Positions 49,737 to 59,272 of a DNA stretch of 64,000 nucleotides are shown piece by piece. The stretch comes from DASQZK01 sp963763215 (GTDB lineage: Bacteria; Bacteroidota; Bacteroidia; Bacteroidales; GCA-2748055). How positions within the stretch are numbered: the stretch's first letter is position 1; every line of letters begins with the position of its first letter. Both the position numbers and the translations under genes were made by a program. The notes below the pieces were generated by a model that worked only from the letters and a program-made list of their open reading frames with translations, was not told where the DNA came from and did no database searches. The stretch is taken from assembly GCA_963763215.1 (NCBI GenBank), contig CAVXNX010000011.1:27286-91285 (forward strand), read 5' to 3'.

Positions 49737-50393
49737 ATGATCATCACCGAACAGATAGAAAAAAATTTCGGGGAACTGAAAGTCCTTAAAGGCATCGATC
49801 TGCGAATCCGCGAAAGTGAGATCGTCTCGATCGTTGGGGCCAGCGGTGCCGGAAAAACCACCCTGCTGCAGATCATCGGGACCCTGCTCCCGTTCGACCA
49901 CGGCAGGGTGATCATCAATGGCGCCGATATCACCAGGCTGAAAGAGAAGCAGATCGCCAGGTTCAGAAACCGGAATATCGGCTTTGTTTTCCAGTTCCAC
50001 CATCTTCTCCCCGAATTCAATGCCTTCGAGAATGTCTGCATTCCCGGTTACATCTCCGGTGAATCGCGCGTCAGGGTCGAATCCCGGGCACGGGAACTGC
50101 TCGGCATGCTGAACCTCTCCGGGCGGCTCGACCATAAACCGTCGCAACTTTCAGGAGGGGAGCAGCAACGCGTTGCCGTGGCCAGGGCCCTGATCAATAA
50201 TCCGGCAGTGATCCTGGCCGACGAGCCTTCGGGCAACCTCGACAGCCAGAATAAAAAAGAATTGCATAACCTGTTTTTCAGCCTGCGGGAAAAGCTGGGA
50301 CAGACCATCGTCATTGTCACCCATGATCCCGAACTGGCTGAAATGGCCGACCGGAAGCTGATCATCAGAGACGGGGTGATCGAAGGGCCCTGA
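49737..50393 (+). CDS. LolD-like ABC transporter ATP-binding protein
   Basis: ABC ATPase with Walker A GASGAGKTT, Q-loop in FQFHHLLPEFNAFENV, signature LSGGEQQRVAVARAL, Walker B VILADEPSGNLD and H-loop VTHD. The FHHLLPEF and GNLD features and 218-residue size fit the LolD/MacB-ATPase class that powers FtsX-type permeases. No permease is adjacent, so it could pair with a distant lipoprotein exporter or with the ATPase-less permease at 37857 (inference). I use the ATG at 49737; a TTG at 49728 overlaps the antiporter stop. Confidence 0.9.
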   Translation: MIITEQIEKNFGELKVLKGIDLRIRESEIVSIVGASGAGKTTLLQIIGTLLPFDHGRVIINGADITRLKEKQIARFRNRNIGFVFQFHHLLPEFNAFENVCIPGYISGESRVRVESRARELLGMLNLSGRLDHKPSQLSGGEQQRVAVARALINNPAVILADEPSGNLDSQNKKELHNLFFSLREKLGQTIVIVTHDPELAEMADRKLIIRDGVIEGP

Positions 50394-50458
50394 GACTCCG
50401 CATGGCCTTTTCAGGACGCGGCACGGGAGAACCAAAAGTAACGTTAACCGACTGAGAT

Positions 50459-51232
50459 GTGAACGAGGAAGAACTGAAGATATGGCTTGACGAATACTAC
50501 GATTACTTCAATCGACGGGGCTTCATTTCCTCCGACCCCATCCAGGTGCCCCACCGCTTTGATTCCGCCCCCGATATCGAGATTGCCGCATTTCTCACCG
50601 CTGCGATCTCCTGGGGACAGCGACCGGTGATCATCCGGAACGCCTCATGGCTCGTCGACAGTATGCCCGACGGGCCCTGGCGTTTTCTCATGGAAGCCGG
50701 CGAGAGTGAACTGGGCTATTTTTCTTCCTTCCGACACCGGACATTCAACGGCACCGACTGTGTGTTTTTCCTGCGTTCCCTCCAAAATATTTACCGGAAT
50801 CACGGCGGTCTCCGCGGTGTGTTCACCGAGGGATATACCCTCTATGGCAATATTCCCGGTGCCATCCGGCATTTCAGGAATGTCTTTTTCAGCATCCCGT
50901 TCCCGGCCAGGAGCCTGAAACATATCCCTGATCTCGACAAAAATGCCGCCGCCAAACGCCTCAATATGTTCCTGAGGTGGATGGTCCGGAAAGATGACCG
51001 GGGCGTGGATTTCGGCCTTTGGGATACCATTCCGGCCTCGGCACTCTACATCCCGCTCGACGTGCATACGGGACGTGTGGCCCGGGAGCTGGGATTGTTG
51101 TCACGGAAACAGAATGACTGGAAAGCGGTCAACGAACTAACTCACAGGCTCCGTCGTTTCGACAGGGATGATCCCGTCAAATACGACTATGCTCTTTTTG
51201 GCATCAGTGCCCTCGAACAAATGACAGAATAA
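50459..51232 (+). CDS. TIGR02757 / DUF2400 family protein
   Basis: A 257-residue protein matching the TIGR02757 (DUF2400) pattern: DPIQVPHRF, AAFLTAAISWGQRP and a C-terminal PLDVHTGRVARELGLLSRKQNDWKAV region. The helical C-terminus recalls HhH-type nucleic-acid-binding proteins, but the role is unknown. The GTG start at 50459 fits the family N-terminus. Its stop overlaps the next start by one base, so it is coupled to the methyltransferase gene. Confidence 0.8.
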   Translation: MNEEELKIWLDEYYDYFNRRGFISSDPIQVPHRFDSAPDIEIAAFLTAAISWGQRPVIIRNASWLVDSMPDGPWRFLMEAGESELGYFSSFRHRTFNGTDCVFFLRSLQNIYRNHGGLRGVFTEGYTLYGNIPGAIRHFRNVFFSIPFPARSLKHIPDLDKNAAAKRLNMFLRWMVRKDDRGVDFGLWDTIPASALYIPLDVHTGRVARELGLLSRKQNDWKAVNELTHRLRRFDRDDPVKYDYALFGISALEQMTE

Positions 51233-51948
51233 TGGCGAACGACTGGTTTAAATTCAAACAATTCATGGTCAACCAGGGGAAGACGGCCATGAAGGTGGGC
51301 ACCGACGGCGTGTTGCTCGGGGCCTGGGCCGGCTGCGATCATGCCCGGCGGATCCTCGATATCGGCAGCGGGACAGGACTCATCGCCCTGATGATGGCCC
51401 AGCGATACTCTGAAGCCTGGATCGACGCCGTCGAGATCGACCGTGAAGCGGCTTCCCAGGCCGGCGAGAATTTCGGTGGTTCACCCTGGTCACACCGCCT
51501 TTTCCTTCATCATAAACGGTTCCAGGACTTTGCCAGGGGTCGCGGCAGGAAGTATGATCTGATCGTGGCCAATCCGCCTTATTTCAGCGGGGCGAAGAAA
51601 GCTCCGGAAAAAAGCCGGTCCGCTGCCAGGCACGACGATACCCTGCCCAGGGAAGAACTCCTGCAGAACGGCGTGAACCTGCTCAGACCGTCGGGCTCTT
51701 TCGCCGTGATCCTGCCATTCGACGGTTCCGACGGGTTTATTGAACAAGCCCGGGGGATGTCTCTTTATCCCAGGCAAATTATGAAAGTCAGGCCCGTACC
51801 CAACAAGCCCTTTTCCAGGATCCTGCTCAGTTTTACATTTGAACCGGCTGATCCGGGTGAGGAGATCCTGGTCATTGAATCGGGAGGGCGTCACGTCTAT
51901 TCGGATGAATACAAGCGCCTCACCCGCGATTTCTACCTGGCTTTCTGA
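51232..51948 (+). CDS. trmN6: tRNA1(Val) (adenine(37)-N6)-methyltransferase-like protein
   Basis: SAM-dependent N6-adenine methyltransferase of the YfiC/TrmN6 family, modifying A37 of tRNA1-Val. It has the family start FKFKQFMVNQGKTAMKVGTD, the SAM motif ILDIGSGTGLIALMMAQR, and the catalytic IVANPPYF (N-P-P-Y/F). 238 residues. The NPPYF class also includes other N6-methyltransferases, so the exact target is inferred. Confidence 0.88.
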   Translation: MANDWFKFKQFMVNQGKTAMKVGTDGVLLGAWAGCDHARRILDIGSGTGLIALMMAQRYSEAWIDAVEIDREAASQAGENFGGSPWSHRLFLHHKRFQDFARGRGRKYDLIVANPPYFSGAKKAPEKSRSAARHDDTLPREELLQNGVNLLRPSGSFAVILPFDGSDGFIEQARGMSLYPRQIMKVRPVPNKPFSRILLSFTFEPADPGEEILVIESGGRHVYSDEYKRLTRDFYLAF

Positions 51949-51951
51949 ATG

Positions 51952-53289
51952 TTAACTGATCCTGACGTCGTTTTCCTCGAAGTGGATGCCGAGGTTGTCC
52001 AGTTCCTGCAATACCGGCTCATAAACCTGGCGCTGAACGGGGATGTGAACACCCGTCAGATCGATCTTTCCCTGCAGGATGAGTTTCGAGATGATGGCCA
52101 CGGGCAGTCCGACGCTTTTCGACATTGCCGAGAGATGTGAATTCTCTCCCGTGACAATCAGGGTGGTGTAAAGTTTCCGGTGCGTTCCAAGGCGGATGTA
52201 GTCGAACTGGTGCTGCATCACGATCAGGTCCTTGTCGTCCGGATCCATTTTCCATTTTCTCTCCAGGATATGCTGTAGCACCTGGGCGGGGGTGAGGTCG
52301 GGAATGCCAATGATCGTATGGTCGAACAAGCCGAGCCAGGCCAGCTTCTCCATGATCTCGGAACTCTCGCTGATGCCCAGGTAACGGGCCACCTTCGTCT
52401 CCACCGGGTCGACCATGTTGTAGGCCAGGAAACTGTTGGTGAACTCGCGGTGGGTCATCCGGTCGGTGTCGGCCATGGTATAGGAATCATCGGTGGCGCC
52501 GAGCTGGACGAGCATGTCCCAGGCCTCACAAAAGCCGGGCCGGCGGATCGTACCCCTGAACATGGTCAGCAGATCGCTCAGCCCGTAGGTATCCTGGTAT
52601 TTCAGGGAATCCCGGTTGGGATAGACTTCAAATTGTCCGAGACCAGGGATCTCGATCACTTCGTACCTTCGGAAGAGCTTATGGTAAGGGATATATTTGA
52701 ACTTGCCGTTATGCATGAACCGGGCGCCTTTCTGGCCAGCCAGGACGACATTCCTCGGGTTCCAGGTGAACTTGTAGCGCCACGGGTTATTGTCGTAATT
52801 TGGAGCGACGAGTCCTCCCGTAGCCGATTCGAACGCGATCAGCCTGTCGCCGGCCTCCTTCAGCCTGTCGATGACCTGCATGGCCGACATGTGATCGATC
52901 CCGGGGTCGACCCCGGCTTCATTCATCAACAGGATGCCTTTGTCTTTCGCAGCCCTGTCGAGCGACTGGATCTCGGGGGATACGTAGGAAGCAGTGACCA
53001 TATTCTTCCCGTACCTCACGCATTCCACCGCCACCCTGTGATGAAACCGGGCAGGCAGCATGGAGATGACCAGGTCGGCCCGGCTGATCTCGGCTGCCAC
53101 CTGGGCTTCATCATCGACATTGAAAAACAAAGCTTCACCACGGGGATGCCCGTCAATCCTGGCTCTGGCCAGATCAACCGAAATGTCACCGAGTCGGATC
53201 TGCCAGTCATTCTCTTCAGCATGTTCCAGCATGTAACGGATCAGGGTGGAGGATGACAGCCCGGCACCCAGGATGAGGATCGTTTTCAT
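51952..53289 (-). CDS. Saccharopine dehydrogenase family protein (LYS9-like)
   Basis: A 445-residue oxidoreductase with a Rossmann start (ILILGAGLSSSTLIRYMLEHA), DLVISMLPARFHHRVAVECV, EAGVDPGIDHMSAMQVID and FESATGGLVAPNYDNNPWRYKFTWNPRN. It resembles LYS9-type saccharopine reductase-like proteins linked to lysine or polyamine metabolism. No partner gene is nearby, so the substrate is uncertain. It converges on trmN6 with three bases between the stops. Confidence 0.87.
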   Translation of the reverse strand: MKTILILGAGLSSSTLIRYMLEHAEENDWQIRLGDISVDLARARIDGHPRGEALFFNVDDEAQVAAEISRADLVISMLPARFHHRVAVECVRYGKNMVTASYVSPEIQSLDRAAKDKGILLMNEAGVDPGIDHMSAMQVIDRLKEAGDRLIAFESATGGLVAPNYDNNPWRYKFTWNPRNVVLAGQKGARFMHNGKFKYIPYHKLFRRYEVIEIPGLGQFEVYPNRDSLKYQDTYGLSDLLTMFRGTIRRPGFCEAWDMLVQLGATDDSYTMADTDRMTHREFTNSFLAYNMVDPVETKVARYLGISESSEIMEKLAWLGLFDHTIIGIPDLTPAQVLQHILERKWKMDPDDKDLIVMQHQFDYIRLGTHRKLYTTLIVTGENSHLSAMSKSVGLPVAIISKLILQGKIDLTGVHIPVQRQVYEPVLQELDNLGIHFEENDVRIS

Positions 53290-54217
53290 ATGTCTCTGTT
53301 TAATGTCAACTCAAAATTAAGGGTAAAACGGTGAGATTTCAGATTTCGGAAGGGTCTTTTAAAACATATCGGGCGGATGTTTAAAGAAAAGAGTGAGGAA
53401 GTGATGGAGGTTATGGGGTTATGAAGGAAGTGAGGAAGTGAGGAAGTGAGGATGGTTTGAAGATGGTTTGAGAATCGTTTTGTGAGAATTTAGCCGAAGG
53501 AAGATCGGGAAGGACAGGCAGATATTTTAGGCCTTTTCGTCTACCAAAATGGTGATTTGCCATAAATCTCATTCCCTCTGAAACCCGCATAAAAACAGCC
53601 TGTTGAAAACTTATCATCAAAATGTCCGGAAACGGACGCAGAGATTTGGGGGGCTGAAGCGATTAAGGGCCGGAAGGTGTACAGGTGGCGGGCGGGACCC
53701 TTTTACATCTAAGACGTTGTTAGAAAGGATATTAAAGCCAGAGCTCGTGCCTGGATGTCAGGGAAAATGAGGGGAAGAGAGAAGGAAAAGGAAAAAGGAA
53801 AAATGGAACAAGGCAGCCACTCATTTTAAATCAGTTAACTCAATATTTTGAAGACAGAATTTTTGACGATGTCACCCTTTATTGAACATTCCCCGTATAG
53901 GCGGTCACCCCTGTGTAACCCTCCTGCACCGCCACTATTTCAAATACATTCGCCATTATGCACAAAGTAAACCATTGTCAGAACTCGATGGCAAAGCGCC
54001 ATTTCGAAACCAAACGTTGAGGCAATAAGGATGAAGATTCCAAAAAGATCTGTTCAAAGCCCCGCCGTCCCCACGTATCCCCCCCGGTCTTTCCATACCC
54101 ATGTCCCCACCATCCCCATGTCCCCGCGTACCCACGAATCCCCGCCCCCAAAATACCTCATGCATTTTTCAGAAACTCGTCATTTAGTTCTATTTTTGTT
54201 ATCCAAAGCAGACTCCC
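53290..54217. other. 930-base low-complexity intergenic region
   Basis: No gene is supported. Seen here: three tandem GGAAGTGA octamers at 53426-53449 inside a purine-rich run, a small GTCCG-GAAA-CGGAC hairpin at 53624-53637, a purine tract (about 53765-53815) and a C-rich stretch with repeated CCCATGTCCCC near 54095-54130. A -7-like element for mutS is at 54191. Short open frames here have biased composition and no recognisable homology. Confidence 0.6.
54191..54198 (+). promoter_or_regulatory. Candidate -7 promoter element of mutS
   Basis: TATTTTTG fits TAnnTTTG, 19 bases before the GTG start of mutS. No TTTG at -33. Confidence 0.38.
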
Positions 54218-56839
54218 GTGACTGAGAATTCAAAGAAAAAATACGTCGACACACCGCTGATGAAGCAATATTTCAATATCAAGGCGAAACATCCTGATGC
54301 GGTGCTGCTTTTTCGTGTCGGCGATTTTTATGAGACCTTCGGCGACGACGCCATCCAGGCGGCCGAGATCCTTGGGATCACCCTGACCCGGCGGGCAAAC
54401 GGTTCTGCCTCCTATGTTGAACTGGCCGGTTTCCCCTACCATGCCCTCGATACGTATCTCCCCAAACTGGTCAGGGCAGGGCAGAGGGTGGCCATCTGCG
54501 ACCAGCTTGAGGATCCCAAACTGACGAAAACGATCGTCAAACGTGGCATCACCGAACTGGTCACCCCCGGGGTGAGCCTCAATGAGAACGTGCTCGAACA
54601 CCGGGAAAATAATTTTCTGGGAAGCGTCTTTATGGAGAAGAAAACCGCCGGGGTGGCTTTTCTCGATATCTCCACCGGTGAATTTCTGACCGCCGAGGGC
54701 AGTTTCGAATACATCGACAAACTTCTGAGCAGCTTTCAGCCGAAAGAGGTGCTGATCGAGAAACGGCGGCAGAACCAGTTCCGGGAAGTGTTCGGGAACC
54801 AATACTATGTGTCGGCCCTCGACGACTGGGTCTTTACGGAACAGAATGCCAGTGAACGGTTGCTGAAACAATTTGAAACGTCCACCCTCAAGGGTTTCGG
54901 CGTCGACAATCTCCAGTATGGCGTGATCGCGGCCGGGGCCATCCTTCAATACCTCGAAATCACCGAGCATCACCATTCCGGACATATTTCGAGACTCTCC
55001 AGGATCGAAGAAGAGCACTATGTATGGCTCGACAGGTTCACCATTCGCAACCTCGAGATTTTCAGGGCGATCTATGATGAAGGGAAAGCCCTGATCGATA
55101 TCATGGACCGCACGACCACCCCCATGGGCTCGCGTCTGCTCAGGCGCTGGCTGGCCCTTCCCCTTAAGGATATCCCGCCCCTCGAAGAACGGCTCGATAT
55201 GGTGGAGTATTTTTTCAACCATGAGGATCAGGCGGAAATTTTCAAGGGACGCCTCAGGGTGGTGGGCGACCTGGAAAGGGTCATCTCCCGCGTTGCCCTG
55301 CGGCGAGTCACCCCACGTGACCTGATCCAGCTGAAAACGGCCCTCTCGACCATAGCTCCGCTGATGGACCTCTGCCGCGATTCGGGCGTTGAAGCCCTGG
55401 CTGGTCTGAGCAGGGGACTCAATCCCTGCGAAGAGGTGCAAAGCCGGATCGCGAGGGAGGTGGTCAATGACCCCCCGAATCTACTGAACAAAGGCGGTGT
55501 GATCGCGGCCGGCGTATCGGCCACACTGGATGAACTCAGGGAACTGATGCATTCGGGCAAGGATTACCTGCTGAAACTCCAGCAGCGGGAGAGCGAACGG
55601 ACAGGCATCTCTTCCCTCAAAGTGGCCTACAACAATGTTTTCGGGTATTATATTGAAGTGCGGAATACCCATAAGGATAAGGTCCCGGCAGAATGGATCC
55701 GCAAACAAACCCTCGTCAGCGCCGAACGTTACATCACCGAAGAGCTGAAGGAATACGAATCGAAGATCCTCGGTGCGGAGGAAAAATGCCTGGCCCTCGA
55801 ATTACAGATCTTCCAGGATCTGGTGAATCACGTCGCCGGCTATGTCACAGCCATACAGATCAACGCCACGGTGCTGGCCAGGCTCGACTGCTTGTTGTCC
55901 TTTGGAATACTGGCCCGGGAAAACAATTACGTGAGACCCGGTCTGAATGATTCGGACATCATCGATATCCGCCAGGGCCGCCACCCTGTCATCGAGAAGC
56001 AACTTCCCCTGGACGAGAGCTATATCGCCAATGATATCTTCCTCGACCGCAATGATCAGCAGATCATCATCCTCACCGGGCCGAACATGTCGGGGAAATC
56101 CGCCCTGTTGAGGCAAACAGCCCTGATCGTCCTGATGTCCCAGATCGGCAGCTTTGTTCCCGCCGCCGGGGCTCAGATCGGCATGGTCGACAAGATCTTC
56201 ACCCGTGTGGGCGCTTCCGATAACATCTCCCTCGGCGAATCCACCTTCATGGTCGAAATGCTGGAAGCCGCCAGCATTCTCAATAACCTCTCAGCGAAAA
56301 GCCTCATCATCCTCGATGAGATCGGCAGGGGAACAAGCACTTACGACGGCATTTCCATCGCATGGGCCATGGTGGAATATATTCATGAAAATCCGAAGTT
56401 CAGGGCTAAAACACTGTTTGCCACACATTACCATGAACTTAATGAGATGGAAACATCCTTCCCCAGGGTCAAAAATTACAACATCGCCATCCGTGAACTG
56501 GACGATAAGGTGATCTTCCTCCGGAAGCTGGTCCGTGGAGGCAGTGAGCACAGTTTCGGGATTCATGTGGCCAGGATGGCAGGAATGCCGCGTTCGGTGG
56601 TGAAGAGGGCAAATGAAATCCTGGCGGAACTGGAAAAATCGCATGAAAAGAAAACCCTGACCAAGCCTGTTTCCGACCTGGCTTCACACCGTGAAGGATA
56701 CCAGATGAGCATCTTCCAGCTCGATGATCCGGTCCTCAAACAGATCCGTGACGAGATCAAGAATGTCGATATCAATAACCTTACCCCCGTTCAGGCGCTG
56801 AACAAGCTGTATGAAATTAAAAAGCTGACCGGGTTATGA
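54218..56839 (+). CDS. mutS: DNA mismatch repair protein MutS
   Basis: MutS recognises mismatches and small loops. The N-terminal mismatch-binding motif contains FRVGDFYETFGDDA (Phe-x-Glu class), the core and lever domains follow, and the C-terminal ATPase has Walker A GPNMSGKSALLRQ (near residue 625), Walker B LIILDEIGRGTSTYDG and the TLFATHYHEL switch. A short C-terminal region ends with DINNLTPVQALNKLYEIKKL. 873 residues, normal. Start is a GTG at 54218; no better ATG exists at the conserved N-terminus. Intact. Confidence 0.97.
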   Translation: MTENSKKKYVDTPLMKQYFNIKAKHPDAVLLFRVGDFYETFGDDAIQAAEILGITLTRRANGSASYVELAGFPYHALDTYLPKLVRAGQRVAICDQLEDPKLTKTIVKRGITELVTPGVSLNENVLEHRENNFLGSVFMEKKTAGVAFLDISTGEFLTAEGSFEYIDKLLSSFQPKEVLIEKRRQNQFREVFGNQYYVSALDDWVFTEQNASERLLKQFETSTLKGFGVDNLQYGVIAAGAILQYLEITEHHHSGHISRLSRIEEEHYVWLDRFTIRNLEIFRAIYDEGKALIDIMDRTTTPMGSRLLRRWLALPLKDIPPLEERLDMVEYFFNHEDQAEIFKGRLRVVGDLERVISRVALRRVTPRDLIQLKTALSTIAPLMDLCRDSGVEALAGLSRGLNPCEEVQSRIAREVVNDPPNLLNKGGVIAAGVSATLDELRELMHSGKDYLLKLQQRESERTGISSLKVAYNNVFGYYIEVRNTHKDKVPAEWIRKQTLVSAERYITEELKEYESKILGAEEKCLALELQIFQDLVNHVAGYVTAIQINATVLARLDCLLSFGILARENNYVRPGLNDSDIIDIRQGRHPVIEKQLPLDESYIANDIFLDRNDQQIIILTGPNMSGKSALLRQTALIVLMSQIGSFVPAAGAQIGMVDKIFTRVGASDNISLGESTFMVEMLEAASILNNLSAKSLIILDEIGRGTSTYDGISIAWAMVEYIHENPKFRAKTLFATHYHELNEMETSFPRVKNYNIAIRELDDKVIFLRKLVRGGSEHSFGIHVARMAGMPRSVVKRANEILAELEKSHEKKTLTKPVSDLASHREGYQMSIFQLDDPVLKQIRDEIKNVDINNLTPVQALNKLYEIKKLTGL

Positions 56840-56855
56840 GGATCCGAACGGTTTT

Positions 56856-58028
56856 TCAACCCAGGAAAACGGCGGCTTTCCGGAAAATTTTTTCAAAGGC
56901 TTCATCGACGAGATCCCTGATATGGGTCATCTTGAGTGGAAAAGGCATTTCGTGGGAATAGGGATAGTTGAAATCGTACACTTCCATATTCTCCGGAATC
57001 CTGTTTCTTCCCGAGAGGGTCGACATGATGTTTGAAGGGGGGATGACCCTGTCGTTTTTCAGGGCCACCGCAAAGATCTGCCGGGCTTGTTTCCGGAAGA
57101 CTTTCTCGCGGATTTTCCTGAACCGGTCCGGTGCGATCATCGAGCGAAAAGCCATACCAATCTGGCTGTCATTGAAGAACCCGGCGAAGACACCGGAGGT
57201 TTTTATTTTTTCTTCCAGCTCGTTTTTGTAATAATTCTGGATCCGCTCATTGGCCGCCGGGTCAATGATCACCCTCGATATCCCGTTCATCTGGCTAAAG
57301 AGTGAACCGGCGCAGAACAGGAAGACTTTCGATCCCGTCAGCAGGCCGCCGGGATTGGCGATCAGCATCACCTGCGCCAGGAGGCCGCCGATGGAATAGG
57401 CAAAAAAATCACTCCCTGTCCCTTTTGGAAAGAGGGGATGGGTTCCTGCCATCAGCTGGCTGAGCAATAGCTGGAGGTCGGTGGCGGTCTGCAGCCCGGA
57501 AAGGAAAAACCGTTCCGGGGTTTCAGTCAGCCGTTCGCTGAGGGCCAGGTTGACGAAGGTGGAGAGATGCGGATCGAGGCCCAGATCCTGGCGTCGGAAA
57601 ATCACCCGGGCATTCAAATGGTGAGGATCGAGCCAGTCGGGCAGGCTACGGTTGATGTGGAAGGATGTCGGAAAGAGGATCACCGGCTTTCCCGTCTCCT
57701 CCGCCAGATAATGCGCCCACGCCAGGTATTTGTCCCATTTCCGCTCGTTGAGGCCGTGAAGCATGATGATCACCCGGTTGCCCTTCCTTTCCCGGGGCAT
57801 AAAGACAGGATAGACGAAATGCTTGTTTTGCCGGATCTCCTCATCCGATCCCGCACCAGGAATGGACTGGCGTATCAGGGGAAGATAACTGGACTCGAGG
57901 GTGCCATTGTTTTCCCCGGATTGAAAGGGGAGAAAATGGATGGTAAGACCGGAATCCTCAATTTTATTGATGTTCACGGACGGATCAAAAGCTTTTAAAA
58001 GGGTTTCCTGGCGTTCAGAGAAGTGCAT
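56856..58028 (-). CDS. Alpha/beta-hydrolase-fold protein (DUF6051-like)
   Basis: A 390-residue cytoplasmic protein. RVIIMLHGLNERKWDKYLAWAHYLAEETGKPVILFPTSFHINRS matches the oxyanion part of an alpha/beta hydrolase, and DFFAYSIGGLLAQVML provides a G-x-S-x-G-like nucleophile elbow (Y-S-I-G-G). A late ND-R-V-I-P motif can supply Asp and a later HEMPF the His. I recall the Bacteroidota family as DUF6051. Function unknown. It is divergent from the LytTR regulator and shares its 200-base control region. Confidence 0.68.
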   Translation of the reverse strand: MHFSERQETLLKAFDPSVNINKIEDSGLTIHFLPFQSGENNGTLESSYLPLIRQSIPGAGSDEEIRQNKHFVYPVFMPRERKGNRVIIMLHGLNERKWDKYLAWAHYLAEETGKPVILFPTSFHINRSLPDWLDPHHLNARVIFRRQDLGLDPHLSTFVNLALSERLTETPERFFLSGLQTATDLQLLLSQLMAGTHPLFPKGTGSDFFAYSIGGLLAQVMLIANPGGLLTGSKVFLFCAGSLFSQMNGISRVIIDPAANERIQNYYKNELEEKIKTSGVFAGFFNDSQIGMAFRSMIAPDRFRKIREKVFRKQARQIFAVALKNDRVIPPSNIMSTLSGRNRIPENMEVYDFNYPYSHEMPFPLKMTHIRDLVDEAFEKIFRKAAVFLG

Positions 58029-58104
58029 ATCCGGTTCAGTATTTCTGCAAATTTAGGAGGGGAATGAATGCGAAGCAAAGAATTGGGATTTGGGAGCCTT
58101 TCCA

Positions 58105-58185
58105 GGGGTGAAATTCGCTCCTGAGGGGTGAAATTCACGCCTGAGGGGTGAATAACGGAAGGGAATGAAAAGTGCGGGGTGAAAT
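58105..58185. promoter_or_regulatory. Four phased GGGGTGAA repeats, candidate LytTR operator
   Basis: GGGGTGAA occurs at 58105, 58125, 58145 and 58176. The spacings are 20, 20 and 31 bases, close to whole turns of DNA. The first two copies extend to GGGGTGAAATTC, the last to GGGGTGAAATATTC. The fourth copy occupies the -33 position relative to the -7 element at 58202. LytTR regulators typically bind direct repeats about 20-21 bases apart, which fits autoregulation (inference). Confidence 0.55.
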
Positions 58186-58201
58186 ATTCGTATAAAATCA
58201 A

Positions 58202-58209
58202 TACATTTG
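58202..58209 (+). promoter_or_regulatory. -7 promoter element of the LytTR regulator gene
   Basis: TACATTTG matches TAnnTTTG and lies 17 bases before the ATG at 58227. There is no TTTG at -33; a GGGGTGAA repeat sits there instead, as for an activator-dependent promoter. Confidence 0.45.
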
Positions 58210-58226
58210 TTTGAAAATGGGAGTTG

Positions 58227-59081
58227 ATGACATTTTTTGAAACACGGATACCGGGCTTTCTGACCGACAAGAAGAACACCGTCCGGCAGATCGTTTTCAC
58301 TGCCGTGTTCGCTCTTGTTTTTATTAACCTCTACTCCCCTTTCGGGGTGAATACCTGGTATGGGGTGACCACCCCCCAGTTGTTTTTCTATTCGAGCCTT
58401 GTTATCCTCACCGGTCTTTTGGTTATCGCCCTGAGCCGCATCATCATGCTCCGGGTCACCCTTCGCCGGCCTCTGACCACCGGCGGGTACATCGTCTGGA
58501 TCGCAAGTGAGATCGTGAGCCTTGCCATCGTCTACCTCGTACTGCGGATTCTCTTCGTCTCACAGATCGATGACGTGCTGGCCGCCTTTAAGGAATCCCT
58601 TAAAGTGACCTCACTCGTCCTCCTTTTTCCTTATACCCTGACTTTTCTCTATTTTTCATGGCAGGAGAAAAACCGGAAGCTGGCCGAGTTGTCGGAAAGC
58701 GGACAACCCAGGGCTTCCAAGCCCATCATGATCTCCTTCAGCGATGAGAAGGGAGAACTGCGGTTTTCGGTGAAGAATGAAGACCTTCTTTATCTGGAGG
58801 CGGCCGATAATTATGTGGTCGTTCACTACATGGATGGGACAAAACGTTCCCGTTATGTCATCCGGAACAGCCTGAAGAATATCGAAGAAAACCTGCCCGA
58901 AACCCATATCCTCAGGTGCCACCGGTCCTATATGGTGAATTTTGAGCGGGTCAGGATCATCCGGAGGGAGAAGGACGGTCTGGTGCTTGAACTGGACATT
59001 CCGGAACGTCAGGCGCTACCGATTTCCAGGACCTACATTAACGAGGTGATGCAGCTGTTTTCGGCCTTTACCGGCAGCTGA
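58227..59081 (+). CDS. Membrane-anchored LytTR DNA-binding regulator
   Basis: N-terminal half with four membrane helices (TAVFALVFINLY, FFYSSLVILTGLLVIAL, YIVWIASEIVSLAIVYLVL, SLVLLFPYTLTFLYF), then a linker and a C-terminal LytTR domain (about residues 175-280) with LLYLEAADNYVVVHYMDG, LPETHILRCHRSYMVNF and the LPISRTY strand. 284 residues. It has no receiver domain, so the signal probably reaches it through the membrane part. The ATG at 58227 follows a TTG one codon upstream. The direct repeats before it suggest self-control. Confidence 0.88.
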   Translation: MTFFETRIPGFLTDKKNTVRQIVFTAVFALVFINLYSPFGVNTWYGVTTPQLFFYSSLVILTGLLVIALSRIIMLRVTLRRPLTTGGYIVWIASEIVSLAIVYLVLRILFVSQIDDVLAAFKESLKVTSLVLLFPYTLTFLYFSWQEKNRKLAELSESGQPRASKPIMISFSDEKGELRFSVKNEDLLYLEAADNYVVVHYMDGTKRSRYVIRNSLKNIEENLPETHILRCHRSYMVNFERVRIIRREKDGLVLELDIPERQALPISRTYINEVMQLFSAFTGS

Positions 59082-59116
59082 CGCCGCCGTAAATTCAGCA
59101 AAAAAACTATTTTTCT

Positions 59117-59146
59117 TTTGCGAAATCAAAAATTCATTTAAATTTG
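59117..59146 (+). promoter_or_regulatory. Promoter of tRNA-Gly
   Basis: TTTG (59117-59120), 18 bases, then TAAATTTG (59139-59146), close to the Bacteroidetes -33/-7 consensus. A GAATGCC/GGCATTC hairpin (59163-59179) lies between it and the tRNA. Confidence 0.5.
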
Positions 59147-59194
59147 CAATCCCAATCGGGGAGAATGCCGAAGGCATTCGTCCATTGACAGTAT

Positions 59195-59267
<73 letters not shown>

Positions 59268-59272
59268 CTTAT

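Noticed and set aside
53411..53620. Short leftward frame in the 53.3-54.2 kb gap
   Set aside because: Biased composition through a repeat tract and no recognisable motif.
54031..54225. Proline-rich short frame before mutS
   Set aside because: It is a by-product of a C-rich low-complexity tract and overlaps the mutS promoter region.
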